From Pseudomonas asiatica (GTDB lineage Bacteria > Pseudomonadota > Gammaproteobacteria > Pseudomonadales > Pseudomonadaceae), in the NCBI RefSeq assembly GCF_040214835.1, contig NZ_CP157874.1, positions 1,864,001-1,928,000 of the forward strand: a DNA stretch of 64,000 bases, read 5' to 3'. Shown here one piece after another: positions 1-8,530 of this stretch (position 1 is its first letter; every line of letters starts with the position of its first letter). The notes beneath the pieces were generated by a model. That model ran no database searches. It worked only from the letters and a program-made list of their open reading frames with translations, and was not told the origin of the DNA. The position numbers and the translations under genes were made by a program.

Positions 1-227
1 CCCGCGTCGGTTTCAGGATGCGCCTGGTCGTTCGCACGCAACCCCCCGGCGCCACAAGTGCCATGCTTGCAGGATGCCTCGGACCAGCGCGCGCAGACGT
101 GCGGCCGCAGGCAAGGAGGCCGCTGGCACCACGCAACCGTGACGTGGCCGGCGCGCCGCAGCAGAACACGCCGGATACCTGCCCTTACAACAATTCAGGC
201 AGGGTCCGTGATGCCGAGGTCCGCTGT
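1..227. other. Leader region upstream of the formate dehydrogenase operon
   Basis: No convincing gene is seen here. An open frame runs through it into the next gene, but its residues look like random GC-rich translation and a better start with a ribosome site lies at 228. The stretch is GC-rich and can fold. A regulatory leader is possible, but I could not match it to a known riboswitch class. Confidence 0.3.
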
Positions 228-710
228 ATGCCTGATGAATTGCTCCACCTGCCTGTGATCCACCGCATTCTGGCCCGTGACAAGGATACCCCCGGCGCGC
301 TGTTGCCGATCCTGCATGCCATCCAGCACGACATCGGCTACATCCCCGATGCCGCTGTCGCCGAAATTGCCCATGCCCTGAACCTCAGCCTGGCCGAGGT
401 GCGTGGGGTGATCAGCTTCTACCATGATTTCCGCACCACGCCACCGGCGCGCCACACCCTGCGCCTGTGCCGCGCCGAGTCGTGCCAGAGCCGGGGCGCC
501 GAGGCGCTGGCCGCGCAACTGCGCGAACAGCTGGCGCTGGACGACCACGGCACCAGCGCCGACGGCACCATCAGCCTGCGCCCGGTGTACTGCCTGGGCG
601 CCTGTGCCTGCTCGCCAGCGCTGGAACTGGACGGCCAGGTGCATGCGCGTCTTACCCCTGACCGCCTGCGCGCGCTGGTCAACGCTTGCCGGGAGGACGC
701 AGCATGCTGA
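228..710 (+). CDS. fdsG: NAD-linked formate dehydrogenase, gamma subunit (NuoE-like)
   Basis: This is the small iron-sulfur subunit of a soluble FDS-type formate dehydrogenase, which oxidises formate to CO2 and reduces NAD+. The 160-residue product is NuoE-like: a helical N-terminal half, then a thioredoxin-like domain with cluster cysteines C81, C86, C122 and C126, the pattern of the [2Fe-2S] cluster in NuoE/HoxE proteins. I chose ATG 228 because GAGGT sits 7 bases upstream, although the frame is open further left. The gene overlaps the next one (stop TGA at 708-710, next ATG at 704), which suggests translational coupling in a four-gene operon. The symbol follows the Cupriavidus/Rhodobacter FDS nomenclature. 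The family is clear; the exact name in this species may differ. Confidence 0.9.
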   Translation: MPDELLHLPVIHRILARDKDTPGALLPILHAIQHDIGYIPDAAVAEIAHALNLSLAEVRGVISFYHDFRTTPPARHTLRLCRAESCQSRGAEALAAQLREQLALDDHGTSADGTISLRPVYCLGACACSPALELDGQVHARLTPDRLRALVNACREDAAC

Positions 711-2281
711 AGCTGTACATCCCCTGCGATTCGGTAGCCCGTGCCGTGGGCGCCGATCAGGTCGCCGATGCCTTGCAACGTGAGGCCGAACGCCGCCAGC
801 TGCCGCTGGACATCCAGCGCACCAGTTCCCGCGGGCTGTACTGGCTGGAACCGCTGCTGGAGTGCGACAGCGCGCAAGGCCGCCTGGGTTTCGGCCCGGT
901 CACCCCGGAAGACGTGCCGTCCTTGCTCGACGCCTTTACCGGTGAGCCCGGTGAGCCCGGTGAATCTGGTGGCCACTCGCTGGCCCTGGGGCCGGTCGAG
1001 GACATCCCTTACCTCAAGACCCAGCAGCGCCTGCTGTTCGCCCGCGCCGGCATCACCCGCCCATTGTCGCTGGACGACTACCGTGCCCATGGCGGTTTCG
1101 CCGGCCTTGAAGCGGCCGTGGCCCTGGACGGTGCCGAGGTGGTCGCCGCCGTGCTCGATTCCGGCCTGCGCGGCCGCGGCGGTGCGGCGTTCCCGGCCGG
1201 CATCAAGTGGCGCACCGTGCGTGACGCCGGGGCCGGGCAGAAGTACGTGGTGTGCAACGCCGACGAGGGTGACTCCGGTACCTTCGCCGACCGCATGCTG
1301 ATGGAAGGCGACCCATTCCTGCTGATTGAAGGCATGATCATTGCCGGCCTCGCCGTGGGTGCCGACAAGGGCTACATCTATGTGCGCTCGGAATACCCCG
1401 ACGCCATCCGCATGCTCGACCAGGCCTTCGCCATCGCCCGTGACGCCGGCTACCTCGGCAGCGACGTGGCCGGCAGCGGCCAGGCCTTCGACCTGGAAGT
1501 GCGGGTCGGCGCCGGCGCCTATATCTGCGGCGAAGAAACCGCGCTGCTCGAATCAATCGAAGGCAAGCGCGGCATCGTCCGCGCCAAGCCTCCGCTGCCC
1601 GCGCTGCAGGGCCTGTTCGGCCTGCCGACGCTGGTGCACAACGTACTCACCCTGGCCTCGGTACCCATCATCATGGCCAAGGGCGCGGCGTTCTACCGCG
1701 ACTTCGGCATGGGCCGCTCGCTGGGCACCATGCCGTTCCAGCTGGCCGGCAACATCCGCCAGGGCGGCCTGGTGGAACGCGCCTTTGGCCTGACCCTGCG
1801 CGAGCTGGTGGAAGGCTATGGCGGCGGCACGGCCAGCGGCCGGCCGCTGAAGGCCGCGCAGGTGGGTGGCCCGCTCGGTGCCTGGGTACCGCCCAGCCAC
1901 TTCGACACACCGCTGGACTATGAAGCCTTCGCCGCAATGGGCGCGATGCTCGGCCATGGTGGTGTGGTAGTGGCCGACGACACCCTGAACATGGCCAGCA
2001 TGGCGCGCTTTGCCTTGCAGTTCTGCGCCGAGGAGTCCTGTGGCAAGTGCACCCCATGCCGCATCGGCTCGACCCGGGGCATGGAAGTGGTCGACCGGCT
2101 GATCGCCACCAGCGACATAACCGAACGGCATGACCAGGCTCTGTTGCTGCGCGACCTGTGCGACACCATGCAATACGGCTCGCTGTGTGCCATGGGCGGC
2201 ATGACCGCCTATCCGGTGGCCAGCGCGCTGAAGTACTTCCCCGCCGATTTCGGGCTGACCCACACGGAGGCCGCGCAGTGA
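704..2281 (+). CDS. fdsB: NAD-linked formate dehydrogenase, beta subunit (NuoF-like diaphorase)
   Basis: This is the flavin-containing subunit that passes electrons from formate to NAD+. The 525-residue protein has a short N-terminal domain, then the NuoF fold. The glycine-rich FMN/NAD signature GLRGRGGAAFP is at 154-164, GAYICGEE follows near the middle, and the C-terminal [4Fe-4S] site is C446-x2-C449-x2-C452 with C495. A glycine/proline/glutamate linker near residues 80-90 is encoded by a short 9-bp tandem repeat. The start at 704 has GGGAGGA 6 bases upstream and overlaps the end of the gamma-subunit gene. Together with the NuoE-like subunit it forms the diaphorase module; the alpha subunit supplies the molybdenum site. 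Confidence 0.93.
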   Translation: MLKLYIPCDSVARAVGADQVADALQREAERRQLPLDIQRTSSRGLYWLEPLLECDSAQGRLGFGPVTPEDVPSLLDAFTGEPGEPGESGGHSLALGPVEDIPYLKTQQRLLFARAGITRPLSLDDYRAHGGFAGLEAAVALDGAEVVAAVLDSGLRGRGGAAFPAGIKWRTVRDAGAGQKYVVCNADEGDSGTFADRMLMEGDPFLLIEGMIIAGLAVGADKGYIYVRSEYPDAIRMLDQAFAIARDAGYLGSDVAGSGQAFDLEVRVGAGAYICGEETALLESIEGKRGIVRAKPPLPALQGLFGLPTLVHNVLTLASVPIIMAKGAAFYRDFGMGRSLGTMPFQLAGNIRQGGLVERAFGLTLRELVEGYGGGTASGRPLKAAQVGGPLGAWVPPSHFDTPLDYEAFAAMGAMLGHGGVVVADDTLNMASMARFALQFCAEESCGKCTPCRIGSTRGMEVVDRLIATSDITERHDQALLLRDLCDTMQYGSLCAMGGMTAYPVASALKYFPADFGLTHTEAAQ

Positions 2282-5160
2282 TCAATTTCTTCGACCCCGC
2301 TTCTGATAAAAGCAGCGACCTCGGCACCCCGGCCCGTGACAGCGAGGTACAGGTCAGCCTGAGCATCGATGGCCGTGCCATCACTGTGCCCGCCGGTACC
2401 TCGGTAATGCGTGCTGCGGCCATGCTCGGTACCAGCATTCCCAAACTGTGCGCCACCGACAGCCTCGAAGCCTTCGGCTCGTGCCGCATGTGCATGGTGG
2501 AAATCGAAGGCATGCGCGGCTACCCGGCCTCCTGCACCACCCCGGTCAGCGAAGGCATGGTGGTGCACACCGAAACCCCGCGCCTGGCCGGCCTGCGCCG
2601 CAACGTGATGGAGCTGTACATCTCCGACCACCCGCTGGACTGCCTGACCTGTTCGGCCAACGGCAACTGCGAGCTGCAGACCGTGGCCGGCCAGGTGGGC
2701 CTGCGCGAGGTGCGCTACGGCTACGACGGCGCCAACCACCTGGCCGAGAAAAAGGACGTATCCAACCCGTATTTCGACTACGAGCCGAGCAAGTGCATCG
2801 TCTGCAGCCGCTGTGTGCGCGCCTGCGAGGATATCCAGGGCACCTTCGCCCTGACCATCACCGGGCGCGGCTTCGAATCGCGAGTGGCGGCGGCGGGTGG
2901 TGAGAACTTCCTCGCCTCCGAGTGCGTGTCGTGCGGCGCCTGCGTGCAGGCCTGCCCGACCGCGACCCTGACCGAAAAGAGCCTGGTACAGCTGGGCCAA
3001 CCCGAGCGTGCGGTCATCACCACCTGCGCCTATTGCGGCGTCGGCTGCTCGTTCCGCGCCGAAATGAAGGGCGACCAGCTGGTGCGCATGGTCCCGGACA
3101 AGAACGGCGGCGCCAACCACGGCCACGCCTGCGTCAAGGGCCGCTTCGCCTGGGGCTACGCCACCCACCCGGACCGCATCACCAAGCCGATGATCCGCAA
3201 GCGCCTGGAAGACCCATGGCAGGAAGTCAGCTGGGACGAGGCGGTGACCTACGCCGCCAGCGAGTTCCGCCGCATCCAGCTGAAGTACGGTCGCGATTCC
3301 ATCGGCGGCATCACCTCCAGCCGCTGCACCAACGAAGAAGCCTACCTGGTGCAGAAACTGGTGCGCACGGCGTTCGGCAACAACAACGTCGACACCTGCG
3401 CGCGGGTATGCCATTCGCCCACAGGCTATGGCCTGAAGCAGACCCTGGGTGAGTCGGCTGGTACACAAAGCTTCGACTCGGTGATGCAGGCCGACGTGGT
3501 GCTGGTGATCGGCGCCAACCCCACCGACGCCCACCCGGTATTCGGCTCGCAGCTCAAGCGCCGCCTGCGCCAGGGTGCGCGGCTGATCGTGATCGACCCA
3601 CGGCGCATCGACCTGGTCGATTCGCCGCACGCCCGCGCCGAGCTGCACCTGCAACTGCGCCCCGGTACCAACGTGGCCATGCTCAACGCCCTGGCCCACG
3701 TGATCGTCACCGAAGGCCTGCTGGCCCAGCGCTTCATCGATGCCCGCTGCGAAACCGAAGATTTCGCCCGCTGGCGCGACTTCGTCAGCCTGGCGGAAAA
3801 CGCCCCCGAAGTGCTTGGCCCGGTCTGTGGCGTGCCTGCCGAGCAGATCCGCGCCGCCGCCCGGCTGTACGCCACCGGCGGCAACGCGGCCATCTACTAC
3901 GGCCTGGGCGTGACCGAGCACAGCCAAGGCAGCACCGCGGTGATGGGCATCGCCAACCTGGCCATGGCCACCGGCAACATCGGCCGCGAAGGGGTAGGGG
4001 TGAACCCGCTGCGCGGGCAGAACAACGTGCAGGGCTCGTGCGACATGGGTTCGTTCCCTCACGAATTGCCCGGCTACCGGCACATTTCCAACGAGGGCGT
4101 GCGCGCCGAGTTCGAGCGTGCCTGGGGCGTGACCCTGCAGCCGGACCCGGGCCTGCGCATCCCCAACATGTTCGAAGCGGCGCTGGACGGCAGCTTCAAG
4201 GCCTTGTACTGCCAGGGCGAGGACATTGCCCAGAGCGACCCCAACACCCAGCACGTCACCGCGGCCCTGCTGGCCATGGAGTGCGTGGTGGTGCAGGACA
4301 TCTTCCTCAACGAAACAGCCAAGTTCGCCCATGTGTTCCTGCCGGGCAGCTCGTTCCTGGAGAAGGACGGCACCTTCACCAACGCCGAGCGGCGCATCTC
4401 GCGGGTGCGCAAGGTCATGGAGCCGCTGGCTGGCAAGGCCGACTGGGAGGCGACCGTGGCCCTGGCCAATGCCCTGGGCTACCCGATGAACTACCGCCAC
4501 CCGTCCGAGATCATGGACGAGATCGCCCGCCTGACGCCCACCTTCCACCGCGTCAGCTACGCCGAGATCGACCGCCACGGCAGCCTGCAGTGGCCGTGCA
4601 ACGACGCAGCGCCGGATGGCACGCCGACCATGCACATCGACCAGTTCGTACGTGGCAAGGGGCGCTTCATGCTTACCGGCTACGTGCCCACCGAGGAGAA
4701 GGTCAACAACCGCTACCCGCTGCTGCTGACCACCGGGCGCATTCTCAGCCAGTACAACGTCGGCGCCCAGACCCGGCGTACCGGCAACGTCGCCTGGCAT
4801 GACGCCGACCGCCTGGAAATCCACCCGACCGACGCCGAAAGCCGTGGCATCCAGGACGGTGACTGGGTCGGCATCGGCAGCCGCGCCGGGCAGACGGTGC
4901 TGCGCGCCAAGGTCAGTGCACGGGTGGCGCCGGGGGTGGTGTACACCACGTTCCACTTCCCCGAGTCGGGGGCCAACGTGATTACCACCGACAACTCCGA
5001 CTGGGCCACCAACTGCCCTGAGTACAAGGTGACGGCGGTGGAGGTGGTGAAAGTGTTCCAGCCTTCGCAGTGGCAGAAGCGCTACCAGGACTTCAGTGAC
5101 GAGCAGCGGCGCTTGCTGAAGGAGCGCCGTATTGCGGAAAAAGCCGAGGTGCGCCGATGA
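2278..5160 (+). CDS. fdsA: NAD-linked formate dehydrogenase, catalytic alpha subunit (molybdopterin)
   Basis: This is the catalytic subunit, where formate is oxidised at a bis-molybdopterin centre. The 960-residue chain starts with a NuoG-like region: a [2Fe-2S] set C58, C69, C72, C86; a His-Cys3 site H118, C122, C125, C131; and two ferredoxin clusters (C173/176/179/183 and C216/219/222/226). The molybdopterin domain follows with its own [4Fe-4S] set C250, C253, C257, C285. The RVCHSPT motif places the Mo-ligating residue at C378 next to H379, so this is a cysteine and not a selenocysteine enzyme. I start it at GTG 2278, with GGAGG 7 bases upstream, overlapping the stop of fdsB. The end overlaps the delta-subunit start (ATGA at 5157-5160). 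No sulfur-transfer chaperone gene (fdsC/fdhD) is present in the window. Confidence 0.93.
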   Translation: MINFFDPASDKSSDLGTPARDSEVQVSLSIDGRAITVPAGTSVMRAAAMLGTSIPKLCATDSLEAFGSCRMCMVEIEGMRGYPASCTTPVSEGMVVHTETPRLAGLRRNVMELYISDHPLDCLTCSANGNCELQTVAGQVGLREVRYGYDGANHLAEKKDVSNPYFDYEPSKCIVCSRCVRACEDIQGTFALTITGRGFESRVAAAGGENFLASECVSCGACVQACPTATLTEKSLVQLGQPERAVITTCAYCGVGCSFRAEMKGDQLVRMVPDKNGGANHGHACVKGRFAWGYATHPDRITKPMIRKRLEDPWQEVSWDEAVTYAASEFRRIQLKYGRDSIGGITSSRCTNEEAYLVQKLVRTAFGNNNVDTCARVCHSPTGYGLKQTLGESAGTQSFDSVMQADVVLVIGANPTDAHPVFGSQLKRRLRQGARLIVIDPRRIDLVDSPHARAELHLQLRPGTNVAMLNALAHVIVTEGLLAQRFIDARCETEDFARWRDFVSLAENAPEVLGPVCGVPAEQIRAAARLYATGGNAAIYYGLGVTEHSQGSTAVMGIANLAMATGNIGREGVGVNPLRGQNNVQGSCDMGSFPHELPGYRHISNEGVRAEFERAWGVTLQPDPGLRIPNMFEAALDGSFKALYCQGEDIAQSDPNTQHVTAALLAMECVVVQDIFLNETAKFAHVFLPGSSFLEKDGTFTNAERRISRVRKVMEPLAGKADWEATVALANALGYPMNYRHPSEIMDEIARLTPTFHRVSYAEIDRHGSLQWPCNDAAPDGTPTMHIDQFVRGKGRFMLTGYVPTEEKVNNRYPLLLTTGRILSQYNVGAQTRRTGNVAWHDADRLEIHPTDAESRGIQDGDWVGIGSRAGQTVLRAKVSARVAPGVVYTTFHFPESGANVITTDNSDWATNCPEYKVTAVEVVKVFQPSQWQKRYQDFSDEQRRLLKERRIAEKAEVRR

Positions 5161-5360
5161 GCAGTGAGAACCTGGTCAAGATGGCCAACCAGATTGCCCA
5201 TTACTTCGACAGCGAGCCAGACCGGGCGCTGGCGGTGCAAGGGGTACGGCAGCATCTGCAGAGCTTCTGGACGCCGGCGATGCGCCGGCAGCTGGCGCAA
5301 TGGATCGAGGCCAATGCAGGGGAGGGGCTGGACCCGAAGGTGCAGGAAGCGTTGGCCTGA
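5157..5360 (+). CDS. fdsD: NAD-linked formate dehydrogenase, delta subunit
   Basis: This 67-residue helical protein matches the small FdsD family found at the end of FDS operons, where it is needed for a stable, active enzyme. Visible family features are the N-terminal LVKMANQIAHYF stretch and the later HLQSFWTPAMRRQL segment. Its ATG overlaps the fdsA stop codon (ATGA), so it is translationally coupled to it. It is the last gene of the operon; a paired REP element follows 31 bases later and probably marks the transcript end. The identity rests on length, position and these conserved segments. Confidence 0.85.
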   Translation: MSSENLVKMANQIAHYFDSEPDRALAVQGVRQHLQSFWTPAMRRQLAQWIEANAGEGLDPKVQEALA

Positions 5361-5391
5361 CTGGCTCAAGTTCCAAGACGTGCGCGGTCCT

Positions 5392-5508
5392 TGTAGGAGC
5401 GGCCTTGTGTCGCGAAAGGGCTGCGTAGCAGCCCCAGCGATTCCTGCGTAGACGCCAGGATCCTGGGGCCGCTTTGCGGCCCTTTCGCGACACAAGGCCG
5501 CTCCTACA
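5392..5508. repeat. Paired REP element, P. putida type, inverted
   Basis: Two copies of a roughly 30-base REP sequence (TGTAGGAGCGGCCTTGTGTC...) face each other in inverted orientation around a GC-rich centre with its own small dyads. The element lies between the ends of two convergent genes (fdsD and the stress-protein gene). Such pairs are typical of P. putida intergenic space and can form a long hairpin in either transcript. Confidence 0.9.
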
Positions 5509-5523
5509 TGGCGCGCGTCACTT

Positions 5524-6387
5524 TTAGCCGCGGGCCAGTTCCGCCTGGTGGGCAATTGCCTCCTCGCTCTTGAGCACCAGCACATCCCCTTCCAGCGAAT
5601 CCAGCACCACCTCCGAGGTATTACCAATCAACGCCCCGGAAATCCCCGTGCGGCAAACCGTGCCGATCACCGTCACCACGGCATCGATCTTCTTCTCGGT
5701 ATGCGGAATCAGCACATCCGCCGGCCCTTCGGCCACATGCAAGCGGTCTTCGCTGATGTCGTACTCTGCCTGGAATGCCTTGCACGCCTCGCGGTAGCGC
5801 TTTTCGATGGTCTCGCTCAGCTGGTACACCGGGTCCGACGCCGACAGCATCGGTGACGGATGCGCACTGATGACGTGCAATTCACCCTTGGCCAGCGCAG
5901 CAATGTCATAGCCATGGTCGATGATGCTGGCATGCAGGCGGCGGTGGTCCTCGTCCTGGTTGCCCACGTCCACCGCGGCCAGGACCTTGCCGCCGGTCCA
6001 CGGCCGCTCGCTCTTGACCATCAGCACGGCACACGGGCACTGGCGCAGCAGCTTCCAGTCGCTGGGGGTGAGCAGGGCCTTTTTCAGCGGGTTGTCCGGG
6101 CGGTGTTCCTTGATCACCAGCTCGCAGCCCTCGGCCTGCTGCACGTAGATGATGGTGTCGTGCAGGTTGTCGCGCCAGGCCTCCTCATGGGTGACGTTGT
6201 CGTACCCGTCATCATGCAACTGGCTGCTCAGCAGGCTCAGCAGCGCGCTGTGGTCATGCCTTTTGTCGCACATCAGCAGGTGCAGGCGCGCGCCGGTGAC
6301 ACCGGCGATCAGCTTGGCCCGGGTCAGCGCCCGGCTGTGGGCGTGCTCGGGGTCGAGGACGACGAGGATGCTGCGGACGGCTTGCAT
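5524..6387 (-). CDS. Universal stress protein, tandem UspA-type
   Basis: The 287-residue protein carries two UspA-like halves. The first begins with SILVVLDPEHAHSRAL and the second with KVLAAVDVGNQDEDH. The C-terminal nucleotide-loop region reads VIGTVCRTGISGALIGNTSE, close to the G-2x-G-9x-G-S/T signature of ATP-binding Usp domains. The length and tandem layout resemble UspE. It is cytoplasmic and probably aids survival under oxygen or energy limitation. That role is suggested by an Anr/FNR-type box with class II spacing upstream (6420-6469). It converges with the formate dehydrogenase operon across a REP pair and diverges from miaE. Confidence 0.85.
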   Translation of the reverse strand: MQAVRSILVVLDPEHAHSRALTRAKLIAGVTGARLHLLMCDKRHDHSALLSLLSSQLHDDGYDNVTHEEAWRDNLHDTIIYVQQAEGCELVIKEHRPDNPLKKALLTPSDWKLLRQCPCAVLMVKSERPWTGGKVLAAVDVGNQDEDHRRLHASIIDHGYDIAALAKGELHVISAHPSPMLSASDPVYQLSETIEKRYREACKAFQAEYDISEDRLHVAEGPADVLIPHTEKKIDAVVTVIGTVCRTGISGALIGNTSEVVLDSLEGDVLVLKSEEAIAHQAELARG

Positions 6388-6419
6388 GGGCGTTAACTCC
6401 CTTCAAAGGTGGCGACCAA

Positions 6420-6469
6420 TGCCTGACTATAGTCGGCGCTTCCCCCGCTGGCGCTTGATGTACATCAAG
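6420..6469 (-). promoter_or_regulatory. Anr/FNR-type class II promoter of the universal stress protein gene
   Basis: A perfect FNR/Anr box, TTGAT-GTAC-ATCAA, lies at 6456-6469. On the minus strand a good -10 hexamer, TATAGT (6427-6432), places the transcription start near 6420, so the box centre is about -41.5, the class II activator position. The start codon of the stress-protein gene is 33 bases further on. The box also lies 72 bases upstream of miaE on the other strand, whose own -10 may be TATAAT at 6501-6506. Confidence 0.75.
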
Positions 6470-6541
6470 CATAGTCACTGGCGCCGCCCGCCGCCGCCGG
6501 TATAATCGCCGGCCCTGCCTGTTCTTTGTGGTTGCACGCTC

Positions 6542-7159
6542 ATGTCCCTGATCCCCGAAATCGACGCCTTTCTTGGTTGCCCGACACCAGACGCCTGGAT
6601 CGAAGCGGCGCTCGCCGACCAGGAAACCCTGCTGATCGACCACAAGAACTGCGAATTCAAGGCTGCCAGCACCGCCCTGAGCCTGATCGCCAAGTACAAC
6701 ACCCACCTCGACCTGATCAACATGATGTCGCGCCTGGCCCGCGAGGAGCTGGTGCACCACGAGCAGGTGCTGCGCCTGATGAAGCGCCGCGGCGTGCCGC
6801 TGCGCCCGGTGTCGGCGGGGCGTTATGCGTCGGGGCTGAGGCGCCTGGTGCGCGCCCACGAGCCGGTCAAACTGGTGGATACGCTGGTGGTGGGGGCGTT
6901 CATCGAGGCGCGCAGCTGCGAGCGCTTTGCCGCGCTGGTACCGCACCTGGACGAGGAGCTGGGCCGCTTCTACCACGGCCTGCTGAAGAGCGAAGCGCGC
7001 CACTACCAGGGTTACCTGAAACTGGCGCACAACTACGGCGATGAGGCAGACATCGCCCGCCGGGTGGAACTGGTGCGCGCAGCGGAGGTGGAGCTGATCC
7101 AGTCACCGGACCAGGAGCTGCGTTTCCACAGCGGTATCCCGATGGCGCAGGCCGCCTGA
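6542..7159 (+). CDS. miaE: tRNA 2-methylthio-N6-isopentenyl-adenosine hydroxylase
   Basis: MiaE uses a diiron centre and O2 to hydroxylate the isopentenyl group of ms2i6A37 in tRNAs that read codons beginning with U. The 205-residue protein is a ferritin-like helical bundle. Probable iron ligands are E38, E69 with H72 (EELVHHE), E122 (IEARS) and E151 with H154 (SEARHYQ). The length is normal for Pseudomonas MiaE. It is transcribed away from the stress-protein gene, with which it shares an Anr box region, and TATAAT at 6501-6506 may be its -10. The conserved residues make the assignment secure. Confidence 0.93.
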   Translation: MSLIPEIDAFLGCPTPDAWIEAALADQETLLIDHKNCEFKAASTALSLIAKYNTHLDLINMMSRLAREELVHHEQVLRLMKRRGVPLRPVSAGRYASGLRRLVRAHEPVKLVDTLVVGAFIEARSCERFAALVPHLDEELGRFYHGLLKSEARHYQGYLKLAHNYGDEADIARRVELVRAAEVELIQSPDQELRFHSGIPMAQAA

Positions 7160-7181
7160 TTCGCACCAGGCGGCCCAGGCG

Positions 7182-7502
7182 TCAGTGACGGCGGCCCAGC
7201 AGCAGGCCGACCACCAGCCCGAGGCCTGCGGAAATGGCCACGGTCTGCCACGGGTGGCCGCCGATGTAGTCCTGGGTAGCCTCCACCACCGGTTGCGCCT
7301 TGCTACGCACCTTGTCGGCGGCATGGCGCGCCTGGCGTAGCTTGAGGCTTACCTGCGCGCGCAGGGTTTCCGCCTCGTCACCCACCAGGGCGGCGCTGTC
7401 GTTCAGCAGCCTTTCCGACTCTTCGATCAGCGCCTGCAGTTCGCTGAATACCTGGTCCTTGATCTGATCGCTGTCGGCCAGCGCGGCGTTTTTCCGGGCC
7501 AT
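7182..7502 (-). CDS. DUF883 family membrane-anchored protein (ElaB/YqjD-like)
   Basis: The 106-residue protein has a long charged amphipathic helix (roughly residues 12-75, rich in E, R, K and A) and a C-terminal hydrophobic anchor, AISAGLGLVVGLLLG, ending in RRH. The motif GHPWQTVAISAG before the anchor is typical of DUF883 (ElaB, YqjD, YgaM). In E. coli these proteins sit in the inner membrane and bind ribosomes in stationary phase; the same role here is inferred. It converges with miaE and is divergent from the small gene at 7632. Confidence 0.85.
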   Translation of the reverse strand: MARKNAALADSDQIKDQVFSELQALIEESERLLNDSAALVGDEAETLRAQVSLKLRQARHAADKVRSKAQPVVEATQDYIGGHPWQTVAISAGLGLVVGLLLGRRH

Positions 7503-7631
7503 GAACTCGTCCTCGTCGATGGTGTGGTTTGAACAATGGATGCCGGCGCGTCGGGAAAGTTGCGGCGGCTTTGGGCTGTTGCAGTACCTGGGTGTAAGAT
7601 AGCGGCCATTTTCAAACCTGCAGGTACCTTC

Positions 7632-7895
7632 ATGAGTTTCAATCTGGCCAACATGAGCTTCGAGGAACGGGCGCAGATCGAGGCAGAGAAGGCCCGGCTG
7701 TTCGAGCTGTGGCAGAACAACCTGGGCAAGGCCAAGGGCGAAGCGGCGCGGCTGATCGCCGAAAAACCCCGGCGCAAAGGCAAATGGGCCGAGTGGGTGC
7801 GCGCCGAGCTGGATGGCATGTCGCCGCCCGAATACGCCAACATGGTGCGCAGCGAAGTCAACAAGCTGATGGCCGCAGCCAGCGCCAACCGCTGA
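7632..7895 (+). CDS. Conserved small protein of unknown function, WVxxEL/PPxYAxMV family
   Basis: The 87-residue product is unrecognised by name. It has a charged helical N-terminus (SFEERAQIEAEKARLFELW) and a C-terminal block, KWAEWVRAELDGMSPPEYAN, followed by MVRSEVNKL. The same C-terminal pattern (WVxxEL...PPxYAxMVRxExxxL) recurs in the 70-residue protein at 47696, so the two are paralogues in one window. It is probably cytoplasmic, with no signal peptide or membrane segment. ATG 7632 was chosen because the family-like sequence begins there; a preceding open frame to 7536 looks non-coding. Confidence 0.7.
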   Translation: MSFNLANMSFEERAQIEAEKARLFELWQNNLGKAKGEAARLIAEKPRRKGKWAEWVRAELDGMSPPEYANMVRSEVNKLMAAASANR

Positions 7896-7912
7896 TCACA
7901 CCCGCCAGGCGC

Positions 7913-8395
7913 CTACCAGTAGGCGCCCTTGGGCAGGTCCAGCTTGCCCTCGTCGGTAAAGCGCACGGTCCCCAGCAGCCCGCCGGCCAGCTTGCCGCGC
8001 AGCACATAGGGCAGGCCCTGCAACGAGTCCACCCGGCCCAGCCCATAGGCCTGGCGCAGGAAGGAAAACGCCGTGATGCTCACCGGCACCACGACCACCG
8101 CTTCGCCATAACGGCCGATGTGCCCCTGCTGGTCGCTGACCCCGGCGGCCAGCGGCTGGCCGTTCACTTCCAGGTTGATGGCGATGCCGTTGTAGTCGAT
8201 CGGCGCCTCGTTGGGGTTTTGTACCCGCATCTTCACCGCCATGCGCAGTTCCAGCTCCTGCCCGGGCAGCGGTTCGATACCGATCACGCTGATATTGACC
8301 GGGTCGTGTGCCTGGAACAGCGCACAGGCCCCCAGGCCGCAGGCCAGCAGCAGGACCAGGAACAGGCGGGCGTAGCGGTGCAGACGGGCAGCCAT
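7913..8395 (-). CDS. LEA type 2 (WHy-domain) lipoprotein
   Basis: The 160-residue product begins with a basic, hydrophobic signal and a lipobox, LGAC, so it should be an envelope lipoprotein. The mature part has the water-stress/LEA2 pattern: a beta-rich domain with MAVKMRVQNPNEAPIDYNGI, where the VQNPN segment is characteristic, followed by LEVNGQPLAAGVSD. LEA2 proteins are linked to desiccation tolerance in plants; in bacteria the role is undefined. It ends 18 bases from the convergent small gene at 7895 and lies divergent from iutY. Confidence 0.8.
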   Translation of the reverse strand: MAARLHRYARLFLVLLLACGLGACALFQAHDPVNISVIGIEPLPGQELELRMAVKMRVQNPNEAPIDYNGIAINLEVNGQPLAAGVSDQQGHIGRYGEAVVVVPVSITAFSFLRQAYGLGRVDSLQGLPYVLRGKLAGGLLGTVRFTDEGKLDLPKGAYW

Positions 8396-8475
8396 GGGGT
8401 GCGACCTTGCCAGAGTGGGCGAATGGGCAGTGTGGCAAATACGCGTCGGCGTTGAAAGTCTCCGCCCAGATGAAA

Positions 8476-8494
8476 GATACTGTTTCTCATTAAC
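8476..8494 (+). promoter_or_regulatory. Probable Fur box upstream of iutY
   Basis: GATACTGTTTCTCATTAAC matches 14 of 19 positions of the classical Fur consensus by my own base-by-base count. It lies 37 bases before the iutY start, where Fur-iron repression of an iron-starvation sigma factor is expected. Confidence 0.6.
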
Positions 8495-8530
8495 GCCCGA
8501 TAACTTCTCCTACTGGCCGTTCCCAAACCC

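Noticed and set aside
1..227. Possible molybdenum-cofactor riboswitch before the formate dehydrogenase operon
   Set aside because: The region is GC-rich and foldable and the context is tempting, but I could not match conserved riboswitch positions. A covariance search would be decisive.
2209..4956. Very long minus-strand open frame opposite the formate dehydrogenase alpha gene
   Set aside because: It mirrors a strongly supported gene in very GC-rich DNA, where antisense frames stay open. The same applies to the long antisense frames at 9864-12260, 30356-32410, 39403-41913 and 51078-53963.
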